Shown here: in pieces, positions 1 through 6,207 of the stretch | How the letters are laid out: each line of letters begins with the position of its first letter | Position numbering within the stretch: position 1 is the stretch's first letter | Assembly: GCA_947484105.1 (NCBI GenBank) | Contig: CANKON010000077.1 | Coordinates: 1-6,798, forward strand | Length of the DNA: 6,798 bases | DNA from: Methylococcaceae bacterium | Lineage (GTDB): Bacteria; Pseudomonadota; Gammaproteobacteria; Methylococcales; Methylomonadaceae | Direction of reading: 5' to 3' | Notes under the pieces: generated by a model | What the model was told of the DNA's origin: nothing | Database searches by the model: none | What the model saw: only the letters and a program-made list of their open reading frames with translations | Position numbers and translations under genes: made by a program

Positions 1-1089
1 GGAAAAACAAATGGGTTGGATGAGGCGGCACTCGACAGATTGACCCTCACGCCCAAAGGCATTCAGGCAATGATTGACGGGCTAATTCAAGTTGCAGCCC
101 TCCCCGACCCGATTGGTGAAATCACGGATTTAAGTTATCGTCCAAGCGGCATTCAAGTTGGGCAAATGCGCGTACCGCTGGGTGTGATTGGAATTATTTA
201 TGAATCGCGCCCAAATGTAACCGTTGATGCCGCAGCCTTGTGTTTGAAATCAGGCAATGCCTGTATTTTACGCGGTGGTTCAGAGGCAATTCATTCAAAT
301 CGTGCGATTGCCGCGTGCGTCACAAAAGGGTTACGCGAAGCAGAATTGCCCGAAGCTGCGGTTCAAATTGTAGAAACGACAGACCGTGCAGCAGTGGGCG
401 AATTGATCACAATGAAAGAATTTGTCGATGTAATTGTGCCACGCGGTGGCAAAAGTCTTATCGAACGCATCAGCAAAGAAGCAACGATTCCTGTGATTAA
501 ACATTTGGACGGCATTTGCCACGTTTATATCGACGATAAAGCTGACATCAATAAAGCCATTCGGATTGCTGTCAACGCGAAAACACACCGTTATGGTGTT
601 TGCAATGCGATGGAAACGTTATTGATTGCGGAAAGCATTGCGCCCAGTTGTTTGCCTCAACTTGCTGAAATTTATTACTCGAAAGGTGTTGAATTACGAG
701 GCTGTGCAAAAACCTGTTCATTACTTCTCCAACATTGCATTCGGGCGACCGAAGAAGATTGGCAAACGGAATATCTTGCGCCCATTTTGTCGGTAAAAAT
801 CGTTGCAGGTATCGAGGAAGCCATGAACCATATTCATCAATATAGCTCACAACATACCGAATCGATTGTGACAGAAGATTACACCGTAGCACGACGATTT
901 TTGCGTGAAGTAGATTCGAGTTCAGTTATGGTTAATGCGTCCACTCGTTTTGCCGATGGGTTTGAATACGGTTTGGGGGCAGAAATTGGTATCAGCACTG
1001 ACAAATTACACGCTCGCGGTCCAGTTGGTTTAAAAGGCTTAACATCGTTGAAATATATCGTGTTAGGCGATGGGCATATTCGCGCCTAA
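1..1089 (+). CDS. proA: Gamma-glutamyl phosphate reductase, 5' end cut off by the window
   Basis: ProA reduces gamma-glutamyl phosphate with NADPH to glutamate semialdehyde, the second step of proline synthesis in the cytoplasm. The frame is open from base 1 ([13 protein letters not shown]...), so the TTG at 16 is an internal Leu and not a start. About 362 residues are visible, against about 415-420 in the family; roughly 55 N-terminal residues lie outside. Family hallmarks are the Rossmann-region stretch [20 protein letters not shown] with [13 protein letters not shown] just after, VPRGGKSLI, the catalytic Cys in [13 protein letters not shown] (codon 601-603), and the ProA signature region [13 protein letters not shown] near 828-867. 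The C-terminus ([17 protein letters not shown]) is complete. The stop TAA is followed at once by the nadD ATG, which suggests one transcript and coupled translation. No frameshift or missing key residue is seen. Identification is firm; the promoter and true start lie upstream of the window. Confidence 0.97.
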   Translation, partial: GKTNGLDEAALDRLTLTPKGIQAMIDGLIQVAALPDPIGEITDLSYRPSGIQVGQMRVPLGVIGIIYESRPNVTVDAAALCLKSGNACILRGGSEAIHSNRAIAACVTKGLREAELPEAAVQIVETTDRAAVGELITMKEFVDVIVPRGGKSLIERISKEATIPVIKHLDGICHVYIDDKADINKAIRIAVNAKTHRYGVCNAMETLLIAESIAPSCLPQLAEIYYSKGVELRGCAKTCSLLLQHCIRATEEDWQTEYLAPILSVKIVAGIEEAMNHIHQYSSQHTESIVTEDYTVARRFLREVDSSSVMVNASTRFADGFEYGLGAEIGISTDKLHARGPVGLKGLTSLKYIVLGDGHIRA

Positions 1090-1707
1090 ATGCTAGGTAT
1101 CTTCGGCGGCACTTTCGACCCAATTCATTACGGACATTTGCGAGCGGCGTTGGAATTGAAGGAATTATTTGAACTCGACCACGTTCGTTTGATTCCTTGC
1201 GCCCAACCTGTTCACAGAAATTTGCCGATGGCAACCGCCGATCAGCGTTTGGAAATGCTGTATTTGGCGACCGAAAATCAAACTGATTTAATTGTCGATG
1301 CCCAAGAATTAAAACGCGCTGGTGGTTCTTATTCTTTTCATACATTGACAGCCTTACGTGCTAATTATCCTGACATGCCATTACTTTTGTTTATTGGTAG
1401 CGATGCGTTTAATGACTTTACAACGTGGTTTCGTTGGCAGGAATTATTTGATTTAGCGCATATTGTCGTCATTACTCGCCCGAATTCTGAACTAAATCCA
1501 TTGAACGATTTTTTCAAAATGCGCTTAACGAATGACAAGTCTCTTTTAAAAAACCAGCTTGCTGGAGGCTTATTTTTTCAACCCATCACACAATTAGCGA
1601 TTTCTGCAACGGCAATTCGAGGTATGATTGCGGCACAGCAAAATCCGCGCTTTTTATTACCAGACGTGGTCATCAATTATATTAATCAACATCAGCTTTA
1701 TTTTTAG
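1090..1707 (+). CDS. nadD: Nicotinate-nucleotide adenylyltransferase
   Basis: NadD joins nicotinate mononucleotide and ATP to make deamido-NAD, a late step of NAD synthesis in the cytoplasm. The protein has 205 residues, close to the usual 200-215. The nucleotidyltransferase fold is shown by the N-terminal GIFGGTFDPIHYGH (residues 3-16), which holds the HxGH ATP-binding motif as HYGH, by GSDAFNDFTTWFRWQEL around residues 99-115, and by the late ISATAIRG, the family's SxxxxR motif. The start is secure because the motif begins three codons in, as is normal. The ATG directly abuts the proA TAA and has no clear Shine-Dalgarno sequence, so ribosomes probably reinitiate from proA. The stop TAG (1705-1707) is part of the rsfS ribosome binding site. 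Pairing with rsfS is typical in many bacteria, and proA-nadD-rsfS order occurs in Pseudomonas relatives. Confidence 0.97.
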   Translation: MLGIFGGTFDPIHYGHLRAALELKELFELDHVRLIPCAQPVHRNLPMATADQRLEMLYLATENQTDLIVDAQELKRAGGSYSFHTLTALRANYPDMPLLLFIGSDAFNDFTTWFRWQELFDLAHIVVITRPNSELNPLNDFFKMRLTNDKSLLKNQLAGGLFFQPITQLAISATAIRGMIAAQQNPRFLLPDVVINYINQHQLYF

Positions 1708-1710
1708 GAA
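1706..1710 (+). promoter_or_regulatory. Ribosome binding site fixing the rsfS start
   Basis: AGGAA overlaps the TAG stop of nadD and lies four bases before the ATG at 1715. It selects this ATG over the in-frame ATG at 1628, inside nadD, which would add 29 residues unlike the RsfS family. The overlap suggests translational coupling between nadD and rsfS. Confidence 0.75.
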
Positions 1711-1714
1711 CACA

Positions 1715-2065
1715 ATGCAAACAGAAACACTTTTAGCCTTGGTTGAAGGCGAATTAAACGAACGCAAAGCTATCGACATGACGGTTTTAGACGTGCGTGG
1801 AAAAACCAGCTTTACCGATTACATGATTGTGGTTACAGGCACATCGAACCGCCATCTAAAATCTTTGTGCGATTATGTCGAAATGAAAGTTAAGGTAAGT
1901 GGCGCAATACCGCTCGGTATGGAAGGTGATATGACTTCAGATTGGGTGTTACTCGATTTGGGTGATGTGATTGTTCACGCGATGACGAAAGAAGCGCGGG
2001 AACATTATAAATTGGAAAGATTGTGGACGGTCGGCGATCCAATTGTTAACGTTGAAGCCGCTTAA
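1715..2065 (+). CDS. rsfS: Ribosomal silencing factor RsfS (DUF143/YbeB family)
   Basis: RsfS binds ribosomal protein L14 on the large subunit and blocks joining with the small subunit, lowering translation in starvation or stationary phase. The 116-residue protein begins MQTETLLALVEGELNERKA, and the whole length is the single RsfS domain. Hallmarks are DVRGKTSFTDYMIVVTGTS (about residues 24-42), the NRHLKSL helix after it, WVLLDLGDVIVHAMTKEAREHYKLERLW (about 77-104), and a short acidic/hydrophobic tail. E. coli RsfS has 105 residues, so the length is normal. It is the last gene of the proA-nadD-rsfS set: a terminator hairpin follows seven bases after the stop. In many gammaproteobacteria rlmH comes next, but here it does not. 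Identification is firm. Confidence 0.96.
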   Translation: MQTETLLALVEGELNERKAIDMTVLDVRGKTSFTDYMIVVTGTSNRHLKSLCDYVEMKVKVSGAIPLGMEGDMTSDWVLLDLGDVIVHAMTKEAREHYKLERLWTVGDPIVNVEAA

Positions 2066-2071
2066 AAATTG

Positions 2072-2101
2072 AAAAGGCAGGTTTAAAACCTGCCTTTTTT
2101 T
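2072..2101. terminator. Bidirectional intrinsic terminator between convergent rsfS and purM
   Basis: A perfect inverted repeat centred on 2085 has GGCAGG (2076-2081) and CCTGCC (2089-2094) as its GC-rich stem, extended by flanking A/T pairs. On the + strand it is followed by seven T (2095-2101), a classic intrinsic terminator for rsfS. On the - strand the A-run 2072-2075 reads as TTTT, followed after CAA by more T, so the same hairpin can end purM transcription. The stem starts seven bases after the rsfS stop and the T-run ends just before the purM stop at 2109. Confidence 0.92.
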
Positions 2102-2108
2102 ATAATTT

Positions 2109-3152
2109 TTAACGGTAACGCACTTCCGCTTTGCCGTCACCAGCAACAATTTCACCGATTACAAACGCTGTTTCACCCAATTCACGCAGCAAATTCAATG
2201 TCGCAGCTTCATCTTCAGGTGCCACACAAATAATCATTCCCACGCCACAATTGAATGTAATCAACATATCCGCTTGTGATACATTACCGTTGCTTTGCAA
2301 CCAATCAAAAATCGCAGGAAATTGCCACGATTTCAAATCAATGTTTGCATTCAATCCATCTGGAATGACACGAGGCAAATTTTCAGTCAAACCACCACCC
2401 GTGATATGCGCCAAAGCGTGAACAGGAATTTTTTTGATTAACGAAAGTAACGATTTAACGTAAATGCGTGTCGGAGCAAGCAACGTTTCGCCCAAGGTTT
2501 TTCCGTCAAACGGTTCGTCCAATGATACTTGGCTACGTTCAATAATTTTACGAATCAACGAATAACCATTGGAATGTGCGCCCGAAGAAGCCAAACCAAT
2601 CAATTTATCGCCTTTGCTGACTTTGCTACCATCAAGCATTTCGGCTTTTTCGACAATGCCAACACAAAAACCTGCTAAGTCGTAATCACCATCCGCGTAC
2701 ATATTCGGCATTTCAGCGGTTTCGCCACCAACTAATGCCGCACCAGCAAGTTCACAACCTTTGCCAATTCCTTCAATCACGGCAGCGGCGGTATTTACAT
2801 CCAATTTTCCTGTCGCAAAATAATCCAAGAAAAATAACGGTTCTGCACCTTGAACAATAATATCGTTCACGCACATTGCAACTAAATCAATGCCAACCGT
2901 GTTGTGAATGCCCGAATCAATTGCCAATCTCAATTTTGTGCCGACACCGTCTGTGCCAGAAACTAAAACGGGATTTTTATATTTATCGAGTGGTAATTCA
3001 AACAATGAACCAAAACCACCCAAACCTGCCATCACGCCAGGAATACGAGTTCTTGCCGCAATCGGTTTAAGACGTTCAACAAGCGCATTTCCAGCCGCAA
3101 TATCAACGCCTGCATCTTTGTAATTTAAACCACTTTTATTTTCTTCATTCAC
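2109..3152 (-). CDS. purM: Phosphoribosylformylglycinamidine cyclo-ligase (AIR synthetase)
   Basis: PurM uses ATP to close the ring of formylglycinamidine ribonucleotide (FGAM), giving aminoimidazole ribonucleotide in purine synthesis. It has 347 residues (E. coli 345) and aligns along its length: [17 protein letters not shown] (9-25), glycine-rich [14 protein letters not shown] (64-77), [17 protein letters not shown] (95-111), GGETAEMP (142-149), [11 protein letters not shown] (199-209), HITGGG (259-264) and FNCGVGM (310-316). The start is GTG. It is supported by family length and by a purine-rich AAAGAG about ten bases upstream. The nearest upstream gene on the same strand is the FipA-like flagellar gene, 31 bases away with no terminator between, so purM may be read through from the flagellar operon. 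The usual partner purN is not beside it in this window. The gene ends at the shared terminator facing rsfS. No active-site loss is seen. Confidence 0.97.
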   Translation of the reverse strand: MNEENKSGLNYKDAGVDIAAGNALVERLKPIAARTRIPGVMAGLGGFGSLFELPLDKYKNPVLVSGTDGVGTKLRLAIDSGIHNTVGIDLVAMCVNDIIVQGAEPLFFLDYFATGKLDVNTAAAVIEGIGKGCELAGAALVGGETAEMPNMYADGDYDLAGFCVGIVEKAEMLDGSKVSKGDKLIGLASSGAHSNGYSLIRKIIERSQVSLDEPFDGKTLGETLLAPTRIYVKSLLSLIKKIPVHALAHITGGGLTENLPRVIPDGLNANIDLKSWQFPAIFDWLQSNGNVSQADMLITFNCGVGMIICVAPEDEAATLNLLRELGETAFVIGEIVAGDGKAEVRYR

Positions 3153-3183
3153 AATATTTTCTCTTTAGTTTGAAATTTGTAAC

Positions 3184-3633
3184 TTAGGCTTTACCGCCGT
3201 GTAGACGCATCAGCAACGCTGCTTCGTCATAACTTAAATCGGATTGACGCATCAAATCTTCAACGCCTGCGCCCTCACGAATTTTGCGAATATCAACGTT
3301 ATACGGATTGTTTGCCAAATTACCATGTTGTAATCCATTCATTTTTTCAACAACACTTGCCAATTGCTGTTTTAAATCATGCAATTGTTCATGTGTTTTA
3401 GCCGTATTTTCATTAACCGATAACGCCGCAGAACACAAACCATAAACGTCGTTTTTATTGCCATTCACAATCGTAGTTAAATTTTCACACTCACGTCTTA
3501 ACCGCCAAACTAAACGACCTAACCAAAGCACCGCCAAAAATGTGATGGCAAAAGCAATTACTACGATACAAAAAGCCATTAACCAAAAATTTTCAGGCAA
3601 GTTCGTCAATATGTTGGCTAGGAGTTGATTCAT
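3184..3633 (-). CDS. fipA: DUF2802 membrane protein, FipA-like polar flagellum factor
   Basis: The 149-residue protein has one N-terminal membrane segment (about 16-38, FWLMAFCIVVIAFAITFLAVLWL), then basic RLVWRLRREC, a polar region able to form a coiled coil (about 47-100), and a C-terminal DUF2802 domain (about 115-146, IRKIREGAGVEDLM...YDEAALLMRLHGGKA). Known family: DUF2802 genes sit near motC/motD or cheW genes in polar-flagellated gammaproteobacteria, and FipA was shown to bind the GTPase FlhF and help place it at the cell pole. From memory, the residues needed in Vibrio FipA are G110, E126 and L129; G121, E137 and L140 here have the same spacing. The ATG is fixed by GAGGA (3642-3646), eight bases upstream. 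The first 41 bases overlap the end of the 57-codon gene in another frame. The DUF2802 assignment is strong; the FipA function is inferred by family and context. Confidence 0.82.
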   Translation of the reverse strand: MNQLLANILTNLPENFWLMAFCIVVIAFAITFLAVLWLGRLVWRLRRECENLTTIVNGNKNDVYGLCSAALSVNENTAKTHEQLHDLKQQLASVVEKMNGLQHGNLANNPYNVDIRKIREGAGVEDLMRQSDLSYDEAALLMRLHGGKA

Positions 3634-3766
3634 CCTGTTTTTCCTCGTTTTCTTCTAATCTTGAATTATTTCGATGTGGCTTGTCAGGCGTGCGATATTC
3701 ATCTTTGTGGATTTTTTTCGCCTTGAATACGGGATAAGATGGGGTGATAGCTTGAATTTCTAACAT
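3593..3766 (-). CDS. Small charged protein of unknown function in the flagellar block (57 aa)
   Basis: I do not recognise this gene. The 57-residue product starts MLEIQAITPSYPVFKAKKIH, has a middle rich in Lys, Arg, Glu, Asp, Asn and Pro, and ends STPSQHIDELA. There is no membrane segment, signal peptide or Cys, and the middle looks disordered; the two ends look more motif-like. The ATG at 3766 has GGAG six bases upstream, better than the in-frame GTG at 3790, which would add eight residues. It begins 40 bases after motD and overlaps the fipA-like gene by 41 bases in another frame, so the three are very likely co-transcribed and the last two translationally coupled. Its place between a stator gene and a polar-flagellum gene suggests a role in motility or flagellar placement, but this is inference only. 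It could also be a leader ORF that mainly serves fipA translation. Confidence 0.7.
   Translation of the reverse strand: MLEIQAITPSYPVFKAKKIHKDEYRTPDKPHRNNSRLEENEEKQDESTPSQHIDELA
3642..3646 (-). promoter_or_regulatory. Ribosome binding site of the fipA-like gene, inside the upstream gene
   Basis: Read on the - strand, GAGGA lies eight bases before the ATG at 3633-3631 and within the coding region of the 57-codon gene. It is strong enough to set the fipA start by itself and makes the 41-base gene overlap real rather than a mis-called start. Confidence 0.75.
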
Positions 3767-3772
3767 GGTAGA

Positions 3773-3776
3773 CTCC
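3773..3776 (-). promoter_or_regulatory. Ribosome binding site of the 57-codon gene
   Basis: GGAG on the - strand, six bases before the ATG at 3766-3764. It supports that ATG over the upstream in-frame GTG (3790-3788), and is one of the main reasons to treat this ORF as translated. Confidence 0.65.
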
Positions 3777-3806
3777 AATTTTCGCCCCACTTAATTTCAT
3801 GGCGCG

Positions 3807-4667
3807 TTAGGGTTTCGGACTTGGCGTGCTGGACGATTGTAAATTTAATAATTTAGCGCGTTCTTCGTCGCTAGCACCGTAACGTGAAAAGGCTTGCGAA
3901 ACAATCACTAATGTGACACGCCGATTTTGAAATCGTCCTTTTTCATCGCCATTATCAGCAACGGGGTGATATTCTCCAAAACCTGTTGCTGACAAACGTA
4001 GTGGATCAATGCCTGCATTTATCAATTCATGCACCACGCTGGTGGCACGCGCCGACGATAAATCCCAATTTGATCGAAAAATTGCCGTTTCAATAGGAAC
4101 ATTATCGGTATAACCTTCAACACTAATTGCATTCGGTAAAGGCGTAACCACATGAGCAATCATTTTAATAACATCTGCCGCTCTTTTCGATAATTGGTCA
4201 CTGCCACTGGTGAAAAGTAACTCGCTGCTCATTTGTAACTCAACCCAAAAATCGTGTTTTGTGACAGACACCAAATTTTCTTTGATCATTAGTGCTAACA
4301 CTTGTTCAAATTCCTTTGAGGCATTAGCCAGTTTTTCACGTTCTTGCATAATCGCGTCACTTAATTCACGACGTTTTTCAAGTTCTGCGTAGGGTTCACT
4401 TTCCAACGGAGGTGGTGTGGCAACGGTGGGCGGTTGTTCAAAAAGTTTCACGGGTTCCGTTAAACGTTCTTTTTCCAACATAGAACTGATGGTGAAAGCT
4501 TGAGACAACGCGGTTGATAAGGTTTTATATTTTCCTTCGTTTAAGGAAGAAATTGAATACATCACCACAAAAAATGCAAACAATAACGTCACAAAATCGG
4601 CGTAAGACACCATCCAGCGTTCGGTATTTGTGTGTTCCTCAACTTTATTTTTTTTTCGACGTGCCAT
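3807..4667 (-). CDS. motD: Flagellar motor stator protein MotD (MotB family, OmpA-like C-terminus)
   Basis: MotD is the peptidoglycan-anchored B subunit of a stator complex with MotC and couples ion flow to flagellar rotation. The 286-residue protein has a basic N-terminus (MARRKKNK), one membrane helix (about 20-42) with the ion-carrying Asp24 in MVSYADFVTLLFAFF, a plug-like segment (about 43-60), a Pro-rich linker (79-92), a helical charged stretch (93-130) and an OmpA/MotB domain (about 140-258) with EGYTDNVPI, SNWDLSSARA and FQNRRV, the peptidoglycan-binding signature. The tail is Ser/Pro-rich. The ATG at 4667 lies two bases after the motC TGA. An in-frame TTG at 4673 would overlap motC and add two residues, but ATG with the MARRKK start fits better. 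No strong ribosome site is seen, so coupling to motC is likely. MotD rather than MotB is chosen by the fliA-motC context and the MotC type of its partner. Confidence 0.93.
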   Translation of the reverse strand: MARRKKNKVEEHTNTERWMVSYADFVTLLFAFFVVMYSISSLNEGKYKTLSTALSQAFTISSMLEKERLTEPVKLFEQPPTVATPPPLESEPYAELEKRRELSDAIMQEREKLANASKEFEQVLALMIKENLVSVTKHDFWVELQMSSELLFTSGSDQLSKRAADVIKMIAHVVTPLPNAISVEGYTDNVPIETAIFRSNWDLSSARATSVVHELINAGIDPLRLSATGFGEYHPVADNGDEKGRFQNRRVTLVIVSQAFSRYGASDEERAKLLNLQSSSTPSPKP

Positions 4668-4669
4668 AA

Positions 4670-5413
4670 TCAATGATTCACATAACTGCTTAGTTTGATT
4701 TCGATGATGCGAGGATTTTCGCCGACAGAAATGGAGTTAAAGCCTTCGATTAGCATTTCACGCCCTTGTGACATTGCTAAAACGTGTGTTTTAAGTTTTC
4801 CAGCGGTAGGTAAGAAAAGTAAGTTTGCCGAGCCAACACCGTAAACGGTTGCAACGAAAGCGGTTGCAATCCCTGCTCCAAGCGACGCAGGATCCGCAAG
4901 ATTTTGCATCACATGAATCAAGCCCAAAACGGCACCGATAATTCCAATAGTCGGCGCATAACCTCCCATTGCTTCAAAAACTTTTGCGGCTTGTAATTCT
5001 TGAGATTCAATGGAATTCAGTTCAAGTTCTAAAATGTCACGCATGACTGCTGGCTGACAGCCATCAACTAACAATTGCAAGCCCAATTTTAGGAATTCAT
5101 CTTCTTCGGTTTCCATTTGTGACTCAAGACTTAATAATCCGTTTTTACGCGCCAACACAGAAAAATTAACAATTTTTTCGCTTTGTTCAACTAAATTTTG
5201 CGTCGGTGGATGGAATACCCAAGGCAACATTTGAAGGGCTTTTTTGACTAATTTGAGCGGTGTTTGTAATAACGCTGCGCCAATCGTGCCACCGAAGACA
5301 ATAAGAAAGGCGGGGAAGTTAACTAATGAGTCAACATGCCCGCCTTCTACTATCATTCCCGTTAAAATTGCCGCAATCGCGCCGATAATTCCAACAATGC
5401 TTAAAATATCCAT
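4670..5413 (-). CDS. motC: Flagellar motor stator protein MotC (MotA family)
   Basis: MotC is the A subunit of the stator; with MotD it forms the membrane ion channel that pushes on FliG. The 247-residue protein has four membrane segments (about 3-22, 32-50, 153-171, 183-203) and a cytoplasmic loop (about 51-150). Arg89 and Glu97 in ARKNGLLSLE have the spacing of E. coli MotA R90 and E98, which contact FliG. Pro154 (APTIGIIGAVLGLI) and Pro202 (LFLPTAGKL) match the two conserved channel prolines. The start MDILSIVGIIGAI and the length, about 245 rather than the 280-295 of enteric MotA, fit Pseudomonas MotC. The ATG has a modest AGG eight bases upstream. A 62-base gap with a candidate FliA promoter separates it from fliA, and motD follows two bases later. 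MotA/MotC naming rests on similarity to the Pseudomonas type and on context. Confidence 0.93.
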   Translation of the reverse strand: MDILSIVGIIGAIAAILTGMIVEGGHVDSLVNFPAFLIVFGGTIGAALLQTPLKLVKKALQMLPWVFHPPTQNLVEQSEKIVNFSVLARKNGLLSLESQMETEEDEFLKLGLQLLVDGCQPAVMRDILELELNSIESQELQAAKVFEAMGGYAPTIGIIGAVLGLIHVMQNLADPASLGAGIATAFVATVYGVGSANLLFLPTAGKLKTHVLAMSQGREMLIEGFNSISVGENPRIIEIKLSSYVNH

Positions 5414-5453
5414 TCGTTATGCCTATACATTATTTGCGCTAGAAACACGCACC

Positions 5454-5479
5454 GTATCGGCTAACGTGTTAAGTGTTAA
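5454..5479 (-). promoter_or_regulatory. Candidate sigma-28 (FliA) promoter for motC-motD and downstream genes
   Basis: On the - strand GCCGATAC (5461-5454) matches seven of eight bases of the sigma-28 -10 consensus GCCGATAA. Fourteen bases upstream, TTAA (5479-5476) matches three of four of the -35 core TAAA, one base closer than the usual 15. The -35 overlaps the fliA stop codon. Transcription would start around 5447, giving a motC leader of about 35 bases. It lies in the one real gap of the flagellar block, just where a late-gene promoter would be expected. The -10 is convincing; the -35 and spacing are imperfect, so activity is inferred. Confidence 0.6.
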
Positions 5480-6207
5480 TCATTATTTATCCAATCGCCA
5501 AGCCTAGAACGTAGTCGTATCACAGCTTGCGAGCTTATTTGACTGACTCGTGATTCGGTAAGATTTAAAATTTGTCCAATTTCGCGTAAATTCAATTCAT
5601 CGTTGTAATACAGGGAAATAATCAAACGTTCACGTTCTGGCAAACTGCCAATCGCGTTACTTAATGCCTGTTGAAACCCCTCACGAGCTATACTTTCTAA
5701 TGGTGCTTCTGCAATCCCCGACGACTCTTCGAGGTAATTATCACCAGTTTGCGCTAATTCTTCAATACTGAACACGCGACAATTGCTTGAATCTTGCAGA
5801 ATGTGGTTGTATTCGTCAAGACTAATGCCTAGATATTCGGCAACATCACTGTCTTTTGCTGCCGTTCCTGTTTGATTTTCAATGGTGCGAATCGCATCAC
5901 TAATAAACCGCGATTTTTTATAAACAGAACGGGGAACCCAATCGCAACGGCGAACTTCATCAAGCATTGAACCCCGAATCCGAATTCCCGCGTAAGTATC
6001 AAAACTCGCGCCTTTGCCCGAATCGTAATTTTTCATCGACTCTAACAAGCCAAGCATTCCAGCTTGAATTAAATCATCAACTTGAACCGAATCAGGCAAT
6101 TTACTCAATAAATGGTACGCGATACGTTTAACCAGCGGTGCGTGCTGCATGATTTGCGCGTCGATACCGCCAATTTGAACAGAACTGTACATCGCTACGG
6201 CACTCAT
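5476..6207 (-). CDS. fliA: Flagellar sigma factor FliA (sigma-28)
   Basis: FliA directs RNA polymerase to late flagellar, motility and chemotaxis promoters and is held inactive by the anti-sigma factor FlgM until the hook is complete. The 243-residue protein has region 2 (about 21-93, with LVKRIAYHLLSKLP, DDLIQAGMLGLLES, FDTYAGIRIRGSMLDEVRRCDWVPRSV), region 3 (about 95-145) and region 4 (about 184-237) with a helix-turn-helix in LREIGQILNLTESRVSQISSQAV. Region 1 is absent, as normal for this family. The ATG overlaps the flhG stop as ATGA, and AAGGA (6218-6214) lies six bases upstream, so the start is secure; an in-frame ATG five codons on is less likely. The flhG-fliA overlap points to one transcript. 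In Pseudomonas cheY and cheZ follow; here motC follows. Confidence 0.97.
   Translation of the reverse strand: MSAVAMYSSVQIGGIDAQIMQHAPLVKRIAYHLLSKLPDSVQVDDLIQAGMLGLLESMKNYDSGKGASFDTYAGIRIRGSMLDEVRRCDWVPRSVYKKSRFISDAIRTIENQTGTAAKDSDVAEYLGISLDEYNHILQDSSNCRVFSIEELAQTGDNYLEESSGIAEAPLESIAREGFQQALSNAIGSLPERERLIISLYYNDELNLREIGQILNLTESRVSQISSQAVIRLRSRLGDWINND

Noticed and set aside
16..18. TTG at 16 as the start of proA
   Set aside because: The frame is open to base 1 and the residues before it continue the ProA family sequence; the gene is cut by the window edge.
992..1345. 117-codon - strand ORF opposite proA/nadD
   Set aside because: It spans the junction of two certain genes on the other strand and shows no family features; a shadow ORF.
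1628..1714. Longer rsfS reading frame starting inside nadD
   Set aside because: The extra 29 residues are a shadow of the nadD 3' end and unlike RsfS. The ATG at 1715 has its own AGGAA.
3153..3183. Promoter for purM in the 31-base gap, using TTACAA and AAATAT
   Set aside because: The boxes are weak and transcription would start at or within the GTG codon, so I cannot support it.
3767..3790. GTG start at 3790 for the 57-codon gene (65 residues)
   Set aside because: The GGAG at 3776-3773 lies inside that extension and is well placed for the ATG at 3766.
4107..4114. ACCGATAA on the - strand inside motD, another sigma-28 -10 look-alike
   Set aside because: It lies inside coding sequence that specifies the conserved OmpA-domain stretch EGYTDNV. 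There is no TAAA-like -35 at 14-16 bases upstream.
4210..4392. 60-codon + strand ORF opposite motD
   Set aside because: It is antisense to the conserved MotD linker and OmpA region, has low complexity (Ser-rich) and no ribosome site support; a shadow ORF.
4668..4673. TTG start for motD overlapping motC
   Set aside because: The ATG two codons later begins with the basic MARRKKNK typical of the family. The TTG has no better ribosome site.
5444..5470. Inverted repeat AACACG/CGTGTT with an inner CCG/CGG between fliA and motC, as a possible terminator
   Set aside because: The two short stems are separated by an uneven internal loop and no T-run follows on either strand. It overlaps the candidate sigma-28 -10, which explains the inner CCG/CGG better.
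5244..5507. 87-codon + strand ORF over motC and the fliA-motC gap
   Set aside because: Antisense to MotC membrane segments; the protein has no recognisable features. The small part in the gap is better explained by the promoter.
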